Notes under the pieces: model-generated
Database searches by the model: none
Seen by the model: the letters and a program-made list of their open reading frames with translations, nothing else
Told to the model about the DNA's origin: nothing
Origin: JAAZFF01 sp964405775
Lineage (GTDB): Bacteria > Verrucomicrobiota > Kiritimatiellia > RFP12 > UBA3636
Direction: 5' to 3'
Assembly: GCA_964405775.1 (NCBI GenBank)
Contig: CAYOPG010000025.1
Location: forward strand, 1 to 27,664
Length of the DNA stretch: 27,664 nucleotides
Translations under genes and position numbers: made by a program
Part shown: in pieces, positions 14,072-22,284 of the stretch
How the letters are laid out: each line of letters begins with the position of its first letter
Position numbering within the stretch: position 1 is the stretch's first letter

Positions 14072-14968
14072 GTGGGGAAGGTCGGATCAACCGCGTCGTA
14101 TATTCAATACGCTTTTGTAAGAGCCGCCGTAGCGTTGGTGGATGCAACCCCCGTTCGAGTTTCGCTGGCAATGGCCCGTTGGGCGGGGCGTGTTCTCTGG
14201 ACATTGCTGCCAAAGAGGCGCAATACGGCAATCAAAAATGTTTTGCTCGCCGGAATAACGGACGACAAGAAAGAGGCAAGGCGGATCGCGAAAGCTTCTA
14301 TGGAAAGCTTCGCCATGGTGACGGTCGAGTCTCTCGTGGGAACGCGCATTCTAACGCCGGATACGCTCACGGACCACATTGAAATGATCGTGCCTGAAGA
14401 AACGGCACGTCTGCTGAACGACCCTGAGCGCGGCGGGATCTTCGTCTCTGCCCATCTGGGCAACTGGGAGGTGAGCGGCCACGTCATTTCGTTCTGGAAA
14501 AGACTTGTGGCGGTTGCACGTACGCTGAACAACCCGTACATGCAGAGATTTCTGGAAAAGCGCAATCCCCGAGCGAACATGGAAATCGTTGCAAAACATT
14601 CGAAAGACCGCATGGCCTTGCTGCGTCCTCTCAAAAACGGCATGATGCTTGGGCTTATATCGGATCAGCATGCCGCCAGCCACGGCGTGATGGCTGATTT
14701 CTTTGGACACCGCGCTCAAACTGTTGCCTCCCCTGCCCGACTGCATTTGGCGACGAAATGTCCGCTCGTCTGCGGTTATTGCGTAAGGACAGGCACGATG
14801 AAATTCAAGATGAATGCAAGCGAACCTCTCATCTACGAAACAACGGGCGACCATGACGCGGATATCCTTCGCATAACAAACGACCTCAACAAACATTTGG
14901 AAGAGATGATAAGGCAATATCCAGAACAATACCTGTGGATGCACCGCAGATGGAGGGATCCTGAATAA
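14072..14968 (+). CDS. Lipid A biosynthesis acyltransferase, LpxL/HtrB family
   Basis: Transfers a secondary acyl chain to a lipid A precursor at the inner membrane. The 298-residue length is normal for the family. The catalytic HX4D/E motif is HLGNWE (His128, Glu133). Other family landmarks are RRNTAIKNVLLAG near residue 50, RTLNNPYMQRFL, the MLGLISDQHA segment, and the C-terminal QYPEQYLWMHRRWRDP. The start is GTG at 14072; the ribosome site is weak, but later starts would remove the conserved N-terminal helix. The stop overlaps the next start (TAATG). Which acyl position it modifies cannot be told. Confidence 0.93.
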   Translation: MGKVGSTASYIQYAFVRAAVALVDATPVRVSLAMARWAGRVLWTLLPKRRNTAIKNVLLAGITDDKKEARRIAKASMESFAMVTVESLVGTRILTPDTLTDHIEMIVPEETARLLNDPERGGIFVSAHLGNWEVSGHVISFWKRLVAVARTLNNPYMQRFLEKRNPRANMEIVAKHSKDRMALLRPLKNGMMLGLISDQHAASHGVMADFFGHRAQTVASPARLHLATKCPLVCGYCVRTGTMKFKMNASEPLIYETTGDHDADILRITNDLNKHLEEMIRQYPEQYLWMHRRWRDPE

Positions 14969-15879
14969 TGAGTTATAAGAACATCTTTAATGCCCCGGAT
15001 AAGCCCCAATGGCCCGTTGTTTTGTTTGCTGTTGCGGTGTTGATGGGATTTTGCTCCGGCTGTGCTACGCAAGAACGTGTTCACCCCACCGACGGGCCGA
15101 TCACGTTCGTTCAAATTTCCGACACCCACCACGGCATAGACTTGCATGCTTACCGCTTCCGGAGTGCAATTGAAACTATAAACAATTTGCCGTTCGAAAT
15201 AGACGTTGTCGTTCATACAGGGGATTTTTCGAGTGACAACTTGTTTATAGAGGAGAACGCAGCAGCAATTTCAAATATGCTCTCCCTTATAAAAGCTCCG
15301 TTGATAAGCGTTGCAGGGAACCACGACATTTCATACCGCAGCGTAAACCCAGCTAAAAGATACGCAGACAGCGCTGAGATGTTCAGAAAATACATAGGCG
15401 ATATGGGGCAGGTTTACGAGACCGACAACGCTGTATTCATCGCCGTATACACGGAAAGCCTGCGGAAGGTTCTTCCGGAGATAGAAGGATTCGATCCAAT
15501 CAAATGGTTGGAGACTCAAATTAAAGAGTCAGGATGCAAACCTGTTTTCGTATTCACTCATGCAGCCGACGGCCAAGATTTCTACAACAATGAACTGCAT
15601 GAAGGCTGGCCTGAGGAGAACCGCGCCAAGTGGCATGCTGCCTTGGCAAAAGGCAACATCAAGGGCGTATTCTGCGGCCACTACCACCGAGATGAACTTC
15701 AGCAGAGTGATGACGGGATACCGGTTCATGTCTGCAACTCCATAGCAAGCTTCTGGGGACGTCAGGCATCGTTTCGTATCTATACCTACCAAAACGGACG
15801 CATATCTTATCGCACTGTGTACATAGAAGATCCCCCAGAGGGTTCAGTCATCAACCCCGACGGCACGCTATCACAGTAA
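14968..15879 (+). CDS. Lipoprotein metallophosphoesterase
   Basis: A calcineurin-like phosphoesterase anchored as a lipoprotein. A hydrophobic segment (about 15-31) ends in FCSGC with the lipidated cysteine at residue 32. The dinuclear-metal motifs follow in order: D-x-H (SDTHHG, residues 51-56), GD (VHTGDF), GNHD, a later His in FTHAADG, and GHYH. This is the full set, so activity is likely. The substrate is unknown; the LPS neighbourhood would fit an envelope phospholipid or sugar phosphate but does not prove it. It overlaps the acyltransferase stop by one base and is probably the last gene of the operon. Confidence 0.9.
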   Translation: MSYKNIFNAPDKPQWPVVLFAVAVLMGFCSGCATQERVHPTDGPITFVQISDTHHGIDLHAYRFRSAIETINNLPFEIDVVVHTGDFSSDNLFIEENAAAISNMLSLIKAPLISVAGNHDISYRSVNPAKRYADSAEMFRKYIGDMGQVYETDNAVFIAVYTESLRKVLPEIEGFDPIKWLETQIKESGCKPVFVFTHAADGQDFYNNELHEGWPEENRAKWHAALAKGNIKGVFCGHYHRDELQQSDDGIPVHVCNSIASFWGRQASFRIYTYQNGRISYRTVYIEDPPEGSVINPDGTLSQ

Positions 15880-16393
15880 AGGCTCGGTGGCAGAGTCATC
15901 CGCATCTACTTTTGCCTTGATATAAACGGTACCCTACATCTTGGCAATTCCGGATGTTCCCGAAGAAAAGCTTCTGTATAATTCTATAAGTTTTGTAACA
16001 TTTGACAGAACAAAGAAGAGTAGGAATTCAACCATGAAACACGAAGAATTTGAAAAAACGGTTAGAGAAGTGCGCGCTCGACACCAAAAAATGATTGAGC
16101 GGCCAAACGAAGTACGGGAGGAATTCTACAACGGCGTTTTCAAGCGATATAAGTTTCCTGTGCTCACAGGGGATCATGCTCCCCTCGAATGACGTTTCGA
16201 CTTCAATCCAGAAACAAATCCTTTCTTCCTTGAGCGGCTTGGAGTGCACGCGGCGTTCAACTCCGGCGCAATGATGTTCGGTGGCAAAGTCTGCCTCATG
16301 GCACGGCTCGAAGGCAACGACCGGAAATCTTTCTTTGCCGTGGCGGAATCCGAAAACGGCATAGACAGCTTCCGTGGGAGACCTGTCATCCGC

Positions 16394-16448
16394 CGTTGCG
16401 CAGTGTGGAATAGCCAGAACAATGGATTTGGACAACTGGGAGCGACTG
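16394..16448 (+). repeat. 55-bp duplicate, left of the gap
   Basis: Identical to 16549-16603. The copy ends exactly at the first N. This is the pattern expected when two contigs that overlap by a k-mer of 55 are scaffolded without merging, so it is probably not a biological repeat. Confidence 0.9.
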
Positions 16449-16548
16449 NNNNNNNNNNNNNNNNNNNNNNNNNNNNNNNNNNNNNNNNNNNNNNNNNNNN
16501 NNNNNNNNNNNNNNNNNNNNNNNNNNNNNNNNNNNNNNNNNNNNNNNN
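16449..16548. other. Assembly gap of 100 Ns
   Basis: Exactly 100 undetermined bases lie between two identical 55-bp ends. If the two copies are one, the true gap size is zero and 155 bases of the scaffold are artificial. Confidence 0.97.
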
Positions 16549-16603
16549 CGTTGCGCAGTGTGGAATAGCCAGAACAATGGATTTGGACAACTGGGAGCGA
16601 CTG
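16549..16603 (+). repeat. 55-bp duplicate, right of the gap
   Basis: Begins immediately after the last N and repeats 16394-16448 exactly. In GH130 terms both encode VAQCGIARTMDLDNWERL, but they sit in different frames of the scaffold. Confidence 0.9.
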
Positions 16604-17265
16604 CCTGACCTTATATCCGAATCTGCCCAGCAGCGCAACGTGGTGCTGCATCCGGAATTCGTAAACGGCAAGTATGCGCTGTACACTCGTCCTCAGGACG
16701 GCTTTATAAATGCCGGCAAAGGCGGAGGCATTGGCTACGCCCTCTGCGACGACATGACAAATGCGCGTATAGGTGAAGAAGAAATCATCGACAGGCGCAT
16801 TTACCACACAATAAAGGAAGTCAAAAACGGACACGGAGCAACACCGATAAAAACATCCAAAGGGTGGTTGCATATTGTGCACGGCGTTCGCGGTTGCGCC
16901 TCGGGACTGAGGTACGTTGTTTATGCGTTCATGACATCCCTAGACGCCCCTTCGAAAACGATTGCCGCTCCCGGAGGATTCCTGATCGCCCCGTATGCGG
17001 ATGAGTACATCGGAGATGTAATGAACTGCGTGTTCACCAACGGCGCGGTGGTAACACCTGACGGACGTCTGCTCATCTACTACGGCTCGGCGGACACAAG
17101 GCTCATGGTTGCAGAATCCACCGTCGAAATCATGGTGGACTACTGCATGAACACGCCTCCCGACGGCTTGCGCTCCCCAGAGTGCGTGAAGCAGCGCATC
17201 GAACTTATCGAACGCAACAAAACGTACTTAAACTCTCTCGCTGGAACTCGCTAGAAAAAACCGTG

Positions 17266-17294
17266 TTTACTTTGCGACACTTTTTATGATAACA
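17266..17294 (+). promoter_or_regulatory. Possible promoter before the isomerase gene
   Basis: TTTACT (17266-17271) and TAACAT (17289-17294) are 17 bp apart; an overlapping TATGAT at 17285-17290 is an alternative -10. The match is modest. The segment TTTGCGACA (17271-17279) also occurs inside the predicted histidine kinase promoter. Confidence 0.3.
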
Positions 17295-17362
17295 TCCGAA
17301 CTTAATTGATGAATTTTGAAAAACGGCGCCAACAGCGCAATCACAAGGAAATGGAGAAAATA

Positions 17363-18175
17363 ATGGTCAAGCCTCTGTCAGTGCAGTTGTATTCACTAAG
17401 GGAGTATTCGAAAACAAAAGAAGATTTCATTAAGGTAGTTAAACGAGTGGCGGAAATCGGCTACAAAGGTGTCGAGCCAGCCGGGTTTCATGACATGACC
17501 CCAAGAGAGTTTAAAAAACTCATCGACGACCTGGGCCTTAAAATCTATTCCTCGCACTCACCATGGGCGCGCAAGCCGGAGGAATCTGCGCAGCTCATTG
17601 ACACCCTAGGCGAACTAGGACTTAACAACTGCGTTTGCGGTTACGGACCAGACGATTTCAAGGACATTGACGCAATAAAGCGCACCGCTGACAACACAAA
17701 CGGAATAATCGAGAAACTAAAACCAGCAGGAATCACCCTCTTCCAGCACAACCATTTCTGGGAGTTCGAGCGCATCAACGGCAAACTCAAGTACGAAATT
17801 TACCGCGAGCTGTGCCCTGGGGTGAAGTACGAAATCGATTGCTTCTGGTCGACCAACAAGGGCACGGAGAACCCTGTTGAAATGCTTAAGATTTTCGAGA
17901 AAGACACGGTTCTAATCCACATGAAGGACGGGGTGTGCCGCCAGCAGGCTTCTCTGGACGGGATGAAGAACGGCCTTCTCGACATGAAGATCGACCTAAT
18001 GCCTCTAGGCACTGGGGAACTACCGATCGGAGAACTCGTTAAAAACACACCTGCCAAGGTCGCTACAATCGTGGTCGAACTTGACTACGTGGCAGAAGGG
18101 CTCGACATGTGGGAGTCCATTGAAAACAGCTACAAATTCATGACCTCCAACGGCTACGGCGAAGGCAACAAATAA
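17363..18175 (+). CDS. Sugar phosphate isomerase/epimerase (xylose-isomerase-like TIM barrel)
   Basis: A 270-residue AP-endonuclease-2-type TIM barrel, a fold used by sugar and inositol isomerases and epimerases. Visible family landmarks are VQLYSLREYSK at the first strand, GYKGVEPAGFHDMTP, the metal-ligand region FQHNHFWEFE, YEIDCFWSTNKGTENP, VLIHMKDG, and the C-terminal glutamate in VVELDYVAEG. The exact substrate is not predictable. The start at ATG 17363 is chosen because TGGAGA lies just before it; in-frame starts at 17351 and 17309 add residues that do not look like family sequence. It lies 24 bases before the oxidoreductase, and the pair plausibly acts on the same sugar. Confidence 0.88.
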   Translation: MVKPLSVQLYSLREYSKTKEDFIKVVKRVAEIGYKGVEPAGFHDMTPREFKKLIDDLGLKIYSSHSPWARKPEESAQLIDTLGELGLNNCVCGYGPDDFKDIDAIKRTADNTNGIIEKLKPAGITLFQHNHFWEFERINGKLKYEIYRELCPGVKYEIDCFWSTNKGTENPVEMLKIFEKDTVLIHMKDGVCRQQASLDGMKNGLLDMKIDLMPLGTGELPIGELVKNTPAKVATIVVELDYVAEGLDMWESIENSYKFMTSNGYGEGNK

Positions 18176-18199
18176 AACGCAGAACGGATACAGAATACA

Positions 18200-19342
18200 A
18201 TGGCTAAAAAAGCAAAGAAATTCCGCAAGGTTAACATTGGCATAGTCGGCTGTGGCATGATTAGCGACACGTATTTTCAAGCGTCGAAAAAATTCAACAT
18301 GCTTGAGGTAGTGGCGTGCTCCGACATCATCCCCGAGCGCTCAAAGGCGAAAGAGGAGATGTACGGGTGCAAGGCGATGACAAACGACGAACTATTCGCG
18401 CGAAACGACATAGAAATCGTGCTCAACCTGACCCCGCCGCAGATACACTCGAAAATTGCGATCGACACGCTCAACGCCGGCAAGCACGCTTATTCAGAGA
18501 AGCCTTTCGGTGTGGACACTGGCGATGCGGCGAAGGTCATGGCGCTTGCGGAAAAGAAAGGCCTCCGCGTCGGTTGCGCACCAGACACGTTCCTCGGCGG
18601 CGGCCTTCAGACTTCCCGCAAGATGCTCGATGACGGATGGATCGGAAGGCCTATCGCAGCAACGGCAATGGTGCTAGGGCGCGGTCCCGAGAAATGGGGT
18701 CAAGCTCCGTTCTTCTATGACTACGGCGCAGGCCCCATGCTTGATCTGGGACCTTACTATATAACCGCCCTGGTGAACTTCTTCGGCCCTGCAAAGCGGG
18801 TAACCGCTTTCACCACAAAAGGTTCGGAATTCCGAACGTTCGGGGACGAGGTTGGCGAAACGTACAAAAAGTTGTATAAACCGTTCGACCGCTACCCCGT
18901 CACGGTTACGACGCATTTGACCGGCGTCGTGGAATTTGAATCGGGGGTGCTGGCCACGGTCATTACCAGCTTTGAAGCCCAGTCGCACAACCACCCGCCG
19001 ATCGAAATCTACGGTGAGGAGGGTACCCTGTGCGTACCGGATCCGAACACATTCGGAGGCCCGGTCAAACTATTCCGCCGCGAGGATCGCAAGTGGATCG
19101 AAGCGCCACTCTCGTTCGGATACTCGACCAACAGCCGCAGCATAGGCGCGGCAGACATGGCTTGCGCACTCCAGTCCGGGCGCGACCACCGCTGCAGCGG
19201 CGAGCTCGCAAACCACGTGCTGGAAATCATGCTCTCGTTCGATAAGTCATCGGCAAGCGGCAAGGCTGTTGAGCTGAAAACCACCTGCAAACGTCCAGCG
19301 CCACTGCAACTTGGTCTCGAACCCGGCGAAGTGGAAAAGTAG
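18200..19342 (+). CDS. Gfo/Idh/MocA-family NAD(P)-dependent oxidoreductase
   Basis: A 380-residue sugar or inositol dehydrogenase-like protein. The N-terminal Rossmann fold has GIVGCGMISDTYFQ (about residues 14-27) and a strand ending in D (VVACSDI). The signature Glu-Lys-Pro occurs in YSEKPFGVDT, with the catalytic lysine. The C-terminal alpha/beta domain includes GPMLDLGPYYITALVNFFGP, with the His of many relatives replaced by Tyr in the second half of the motif, and IEIYGEEGTLCVPDPN. The start at ATG 18200 has a weak upstream AACGGA. Together with the isomerase it looks like a small catabolic unit. The substrate is unknown. Confidence 0.92.
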   Translation: MAKKAKKFRKVNIGIVGCGMISDTYFQASKKFNMLEVVACSDIIPERSKAKEEMYGCKAMTNDELFARNDIEIVLNLTPPQIHSKIAIDTLNAGKHAYSEKPFGVDTGDAAKVMALAEKKGLRVGCAPDTFLGGGLQTSRKMLDDGWIGRPIAATAMVLGRGPEKWGQAPFFYDYGAGPMLDLGPYYITALVNFFGPAKRVTAFTTKGSEFRTFGDEVGETYKKLYKPFDRYPVTVTTHLTGVVEFESGVLATVITSFEAQSHNHPPIEIYGEEGTLCVPDPNTFGGPVKLFRREDRKWIEAPLSFGYSTNSRSIGAADMACALQSGRDHRCSGELANHVLEIMLSFDKSSASGKAVELKTTCKRPAPLQLGLEPGEVEK

Positions 19343-19367
19343 AACGTAGGAAGTTGAACGGAACTTG

Positions 19368-20846
19368 ATGCAACGGCACGTCTGCTGCGATTCAAGACTC
19401 GTAGGCGCCGGCGACGTCTTTGTGGCGATTCCCGGCGTCAATGCTGATGGCATGAGTTTCGTGTCCGGCGCAATAGAACGTGGCGCCTCGGAAATAGTGG
19501 CCGAGGTGCCACGCCCCGATACTGGTGTACCCAAATCCGTTAAGTGGCGCATGGTGCCAGACGCGAGAGCCGAGGCTGCGCGTCTCGCTTGCGTGGAATT
19601 TGGAGACCCCTCTGACAAACTCGCCGTCTTCGGCATCACTGGCACCAATGGGAAAACTACGACAGCCACGCTCGTTCGACGAATTCTAAATGACAACGCC
19701 TGCCCCGCGGGATTCATTTCGACTATCTGCAACATAACATCGCCGCCTCGTAAGCGGACTGCACTGGATCAAATAAAACGCAGGGCAGCTGTCGAGCAGA
19801 ACGTTACACCCGCCGTTAATACGACCCCAGGTCCCATAGAGTTGCAGAAGTTATTCGCCGAAATGCTCACCAACGGGTGCAAGGCTGTCGCGATGGAGGT
19901 GTCTTCCCACGCGCTTGACCAGCACCGTGTGGAAGGAACGCGTTTCGCAATGGTCGCGTTCACGAACCTGACACAGGATCACCTCGACTACCACAAGACG
20001 ATGGACGGGTACTATCAGGCAAAACGCAAACTCTTCATACCGCTCCGAGCGCCGGAGGTTATAAACATAGACGACCCTTACGGCCGCCGACTTTATGGAG
20101 AGCTGCTCCAGGAAGGCGCGTCCAACATACTCACTTACGGTTCATCTGAGGATGCGCAGGTTCGTTTTTCCGACGCAGAACTTTCTCTTGAAGGGTCTTC
20201 GTTCCTGCTATCTTTTCCAGGCGGCAGCGAGCACATGCACCTCAAACTCATAGGACGCCACAACATCTACAATGCGCTGGCAGCGTTTTCCATGACGTTC
20301 CTATACGGCATTTCGCCGCACAAAGCCATACTGTCGCTGTCTGCAGCGGAGCCTGTGCGTGGACGCCTTGAGCGCGTAAAAACTAAAATCTCCTCCGCAA
20401 CTTTTTTCGTGGACTACGCCCATACACCGGACGCTCTGGAAAACGTTCTGAAAACTCTTCGAGAAGCCACGACCGGGCGCATCTTCGCGGTCTTCGGCGC
20501 GGGTGGCGACAGGGATCGCACTAAACGTTCGATAATGGGCGCCGCTGTTATGAATCTCGCAGACGTGTGCATAGTGACATCGGACAACCCGCGCAAGGAG
20601 GATCCGTCGCAAATCATAACCGACATCCTTGCGGGTATGCCGGGGCATGAAAAAGAGTACACGCCAGACGGGACCCGCCGTGTAATAGTGGAGCCCGATC
20701 GCCGGGCCGCCATTAGCCTGTCAGCAGGTCTTGCCACAAGGCCTGACGACATAGTACTGATCGCGGGCAAGGGTCACGAAACATACCAGATATTCGCCGA
20801 CCGCACAGAACATTTCGACGATCGCGAGGAAATCCTTTCGCTCTAG
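19368..20846 (+). CDS. murE: UDP-N-acetylmuramoyl-tripeptide ligase, meso-DAP type (MurE)
   Basis: Adds meso-diaminopimelate to UDP-MurNAc-Ala-Glu in peptidoglycan synthesis, using ATP. The 492-residue protein shows CCDSRLVGAGDVFVAIPG at the N-terminus, the ATP motif GITGTNGKTTTA, AMEVSSHALDQHRV, TNLTQDHLDYH and the C-terminal SDNPRKEDP. The arginine in DNPR marks meso-DAP rather than lysine specificity, and GKGHETYQ completes the family pattern. The start is ATG 19368 or the adjacent TTG 19365; an in-frame stop at 19347 prevents a longer form. This leaves the N-terminal UDP domain about 18 residues shorter before the DSR motif than in E. coli. It stands apart from any division gene cluster. 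Its stop overlaps the stop of the converging response regulator. Confidence 0.95.
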   Translation: MQRHVCCDSRLVGAGDVFVAIPGVNADGMSFVSGAIERGASEIVAEVPRPDTGVPKSVKWRMVPDARAEAARLACVEFGDPSDKLAVFGITGTNGKTTTATLVRRILNDNACPAGFISTICNITSPPRKRTALDQIKRRAAVEQNVTPAVNTTPGPIELQKLFAEMLTNGCKAVAMEVSSHALDQHRVEGTRFAMVAFTNLTQDHLDYHKTMDGYYQAKRKLFIPLRAPEVINIDDPYGRRLYGELLQEGASNILTYGSSEDAQVRFSDAELSLEGSSFLLSFPGGSEHMHLKLIGRHNIYNALAAFSMTFLYGISPHKAILSLSAAEPVRGRLERVKTKISSATFFVDYAHTPDALENVLKTLREATTGRIFAVFGAGGDRDRTKRSIMGAAVMNLADVCIVTSDNPRKEDPSQIITDILAGMPGHEKEYTPDGTRRVIVEPDRRAAISLSAGLATRPDDIVLIAGKGHETYQIFADRTEHFDDREEILSL

Positions 20847-22279
20847 CCCTCGTCTGACGCCTCCCCCTCCTCGCCCCACTCCTTGAGCCTTCGGTGCAGT
20901 GTGCGGCGGCTTATGCCAAGAGCCTCGGCGGCTTTTGTCTTGTTGCCGCTGGCGGCTTGAAGAGCAAATAGGATTTTACGTTTTTCCGCATCCGCGAAAG
21001 TTTCGATTTTTGGCATTTGCCCGCCAGGCAATACAGGAACCACAACAGGCATTTGGGGAAAGCCAATATGATGGACCGTTCCACTGGCGACCTCTGCGCG
21101 AATGTTTTCAGGCACATCGTCAACGGACAAAGTGTCACCACGCGACAACACCACCATTTTCTCGATGGTGTTGCGTAGTTCTCGGACGTTGCCGGGCCAA
21201 CTATAGGCCTGTAGCATCTCCATTGCGGCAGGGGCTATGCGGTTGACGCTACGCCCGTTTGCCTCGGCGAACTCACGCAAAAAGCGGTCACAGAGCATAA
21301 CGATGTCATTGCCACGTTCGCGCAGAGGCGGCATCTCTATCCGAACTACGTCAAGGCGGTAATAAAGGTCTTCGCGAAACTTGCCTTCATCGACATACTG
21401 GCGCAAGTTTCTGTTCGTAGCCGCAACAATTCGTATATCTACTTCCAGCGTTTCTGTGCCGCCAACGCGCTCGAAGGTGCACTCTTCGAGAACGCGAAGC
21501 AACTTGATCTGAACAGACTGATCGATTTCCGAGACTTCATCCAGGAAGAGCGTCCCCCCATCGGCAAGTTCGAAGCGTCCCCTGCGCTGGCCGACCGCGC
21601 CCGTGAATGCCCCTTTTTCGTGCCCGAACAGTTCGCTTTCAAGTAGCGAAGAGCTTAACGCGGCGCAGTGCACCGCGACAAACGGACCATCTGAACGTTT
21701 GCTGAGACGGTGTATAGCCTGAGCCACAAGTTCCTTTCCTGTGCCGCTCGCCCCCTGTATGAGAACTGTTGCCTGCGTTGGAGCAGCTTGCCTTATGGTG
21801 TCAAATAGCCGTTCCATGGCGGGAGAGCCGCCGATGATATTTTCTATTCCGTACTTGGAATCAAGCTGAAGTTTAAGCGAAGCATTCTCGCTCTCCAAGT
21901 TGCGCTGGCGGATTGCCTTGGCAACAATCATATCAAGATGGTCGAGATTTACCGGCTTCGTCAGAAAATCGACCGCGCCGAGCTTCATCGCCTCCACTGC
22001 CGTCTCTACGCTACCGTAAGCCGTGAGCATTATGCACACGATCTCGGGAAATCGGCGGCGCACAGCCTTCAGAAGTCCAAGCCCATCCACCCCCGGCATC
22101 CTTACATCGGAGAGCATGACATCGATTTGATTCGACCCTAGCACTGCGAGCGCTGATTCGGCATTTTCCGCGAGGTGCACTTTGTAATCGCCTCTGAGCG
22201 CCCTTCCTAGCCCCTCTCGAGTGTTTCTCTCGTCATCAACGACGAGAACCGAATATTTTGCCAAGTTGTTTTTTGCCAT
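20843..22279 (-). CDS. Sigma-54-dependent response regulator, NtrC family
   Basis: A 478-residue transcription activator that works with RNA polymerase containing sigma-54. The receiver domain (about 9-125) has the acidic pair D15-D16, the phosphoacceptor D58 (MLSDVRMPG), T86 and K108. The AAA+ domain has Walker A GASGTGKE (176-183), the sigma-54 contact loop GAFTGA (223-228), Walker B GGTLFLDEV and a late arginine region in YRLDVVRIEMPPLRERG. The C-terminal Fis-type helix-turn-helix is NKTKAAEALGISRRTLHRRL. All key residues are present. It starts five bases after the kinase gene, preceded by AGGGGA, so the two are co-transcribed. Targets are not evident. The stop codon overlaps that of murE on the other strand. 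Confidence 0.96.
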   Translation of the reverse strand: MAKNNLAKYSVLVVDDERNTREGLGRALRGDYKVHLAENAESALAVLGSNQIDVMLSDVRMPGVDGLGLLKAVRRRFPEIVCIMLTAYGSVETAVEAMKLGAVDFLTKPVNLDHLDMIVAKAIRQRNLESENASLKLQLDSKYGIENIIGGSPAMERLFDTIRQAAPTQATVLIQGASGTGKELVAQAIHRLSKRSDGPFVAVHCAALSSSLLESELFGHEKGAFTGAVGQRRGRFELADGGTLFLDEVSEIDQSVQIKLLRVLEECTFERVGGTETLEVDIRIVAATNRNLRQYVDEGKFREDLYYRLDVVRIEMPPLRERGNDIVMLCDRFLREFAEANGRSVNRIAPAAMEMLQAYSWPGNVRELRNTIEKMVVLSRGDTLSVDDVPENIRAEVASGTVHHIGFPQMPVVVPVLPGGQMPKIETFADAEKRKILFALQAASGNKTKAAEALGISRRTLHRRLKEWGEEGEASDEG

Positions 22280-22284
22280 TTCCC

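Larger units (their letters stand above)
16034..17254 (+). pseudogene. GH130 beta-mannoside phosphorylase, disrupted and interrupted by an assembly gap
   Basis: Related to GH130 phosphorylases such as 4-O-beta-mannosyl-glucose phosphorylase, which cleave mannosides with phosphate in the cytoplasm. Start at ATG 16034. Three defects are visible. First, TGA at 16190-16192 stands where the family has tryptophan (PLE-W-RFDFNPETNP). Second, after NGIDSFR the sequence jumps out of frame to GDLSSAVAQCGIARTMDL. About 45 residues that normally lie between are missing, including the segment I expect to carry the catalytic aspartate. Third, 100 Ns follow at 16449-16548. The C-terminal part is intact and family-typical: HTIKEVKNGHGATPIKT, FIAP-like GGFLIAPYADEY, VFTNGAVVTPDGRLLIYYGS and DYCMNTPPDGLRSPE. 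TGA is a normal stop elsewhere in the window, so recoding is unlikely. Confidence 0.85.

Noticed and set aside
16190..16192. TGA recoded as tryptophan
   Set aside because: TGA is the natural stop of several intact genes here (channel, transporter, kdsB, kdsA), and the same GH130 gene has a second, independent lesion.
16028..16882. Minus-strand open frame crossing the N-gap
   Set aside because: It depends on translating Ns and is antisense to the GH130 pseudogene.
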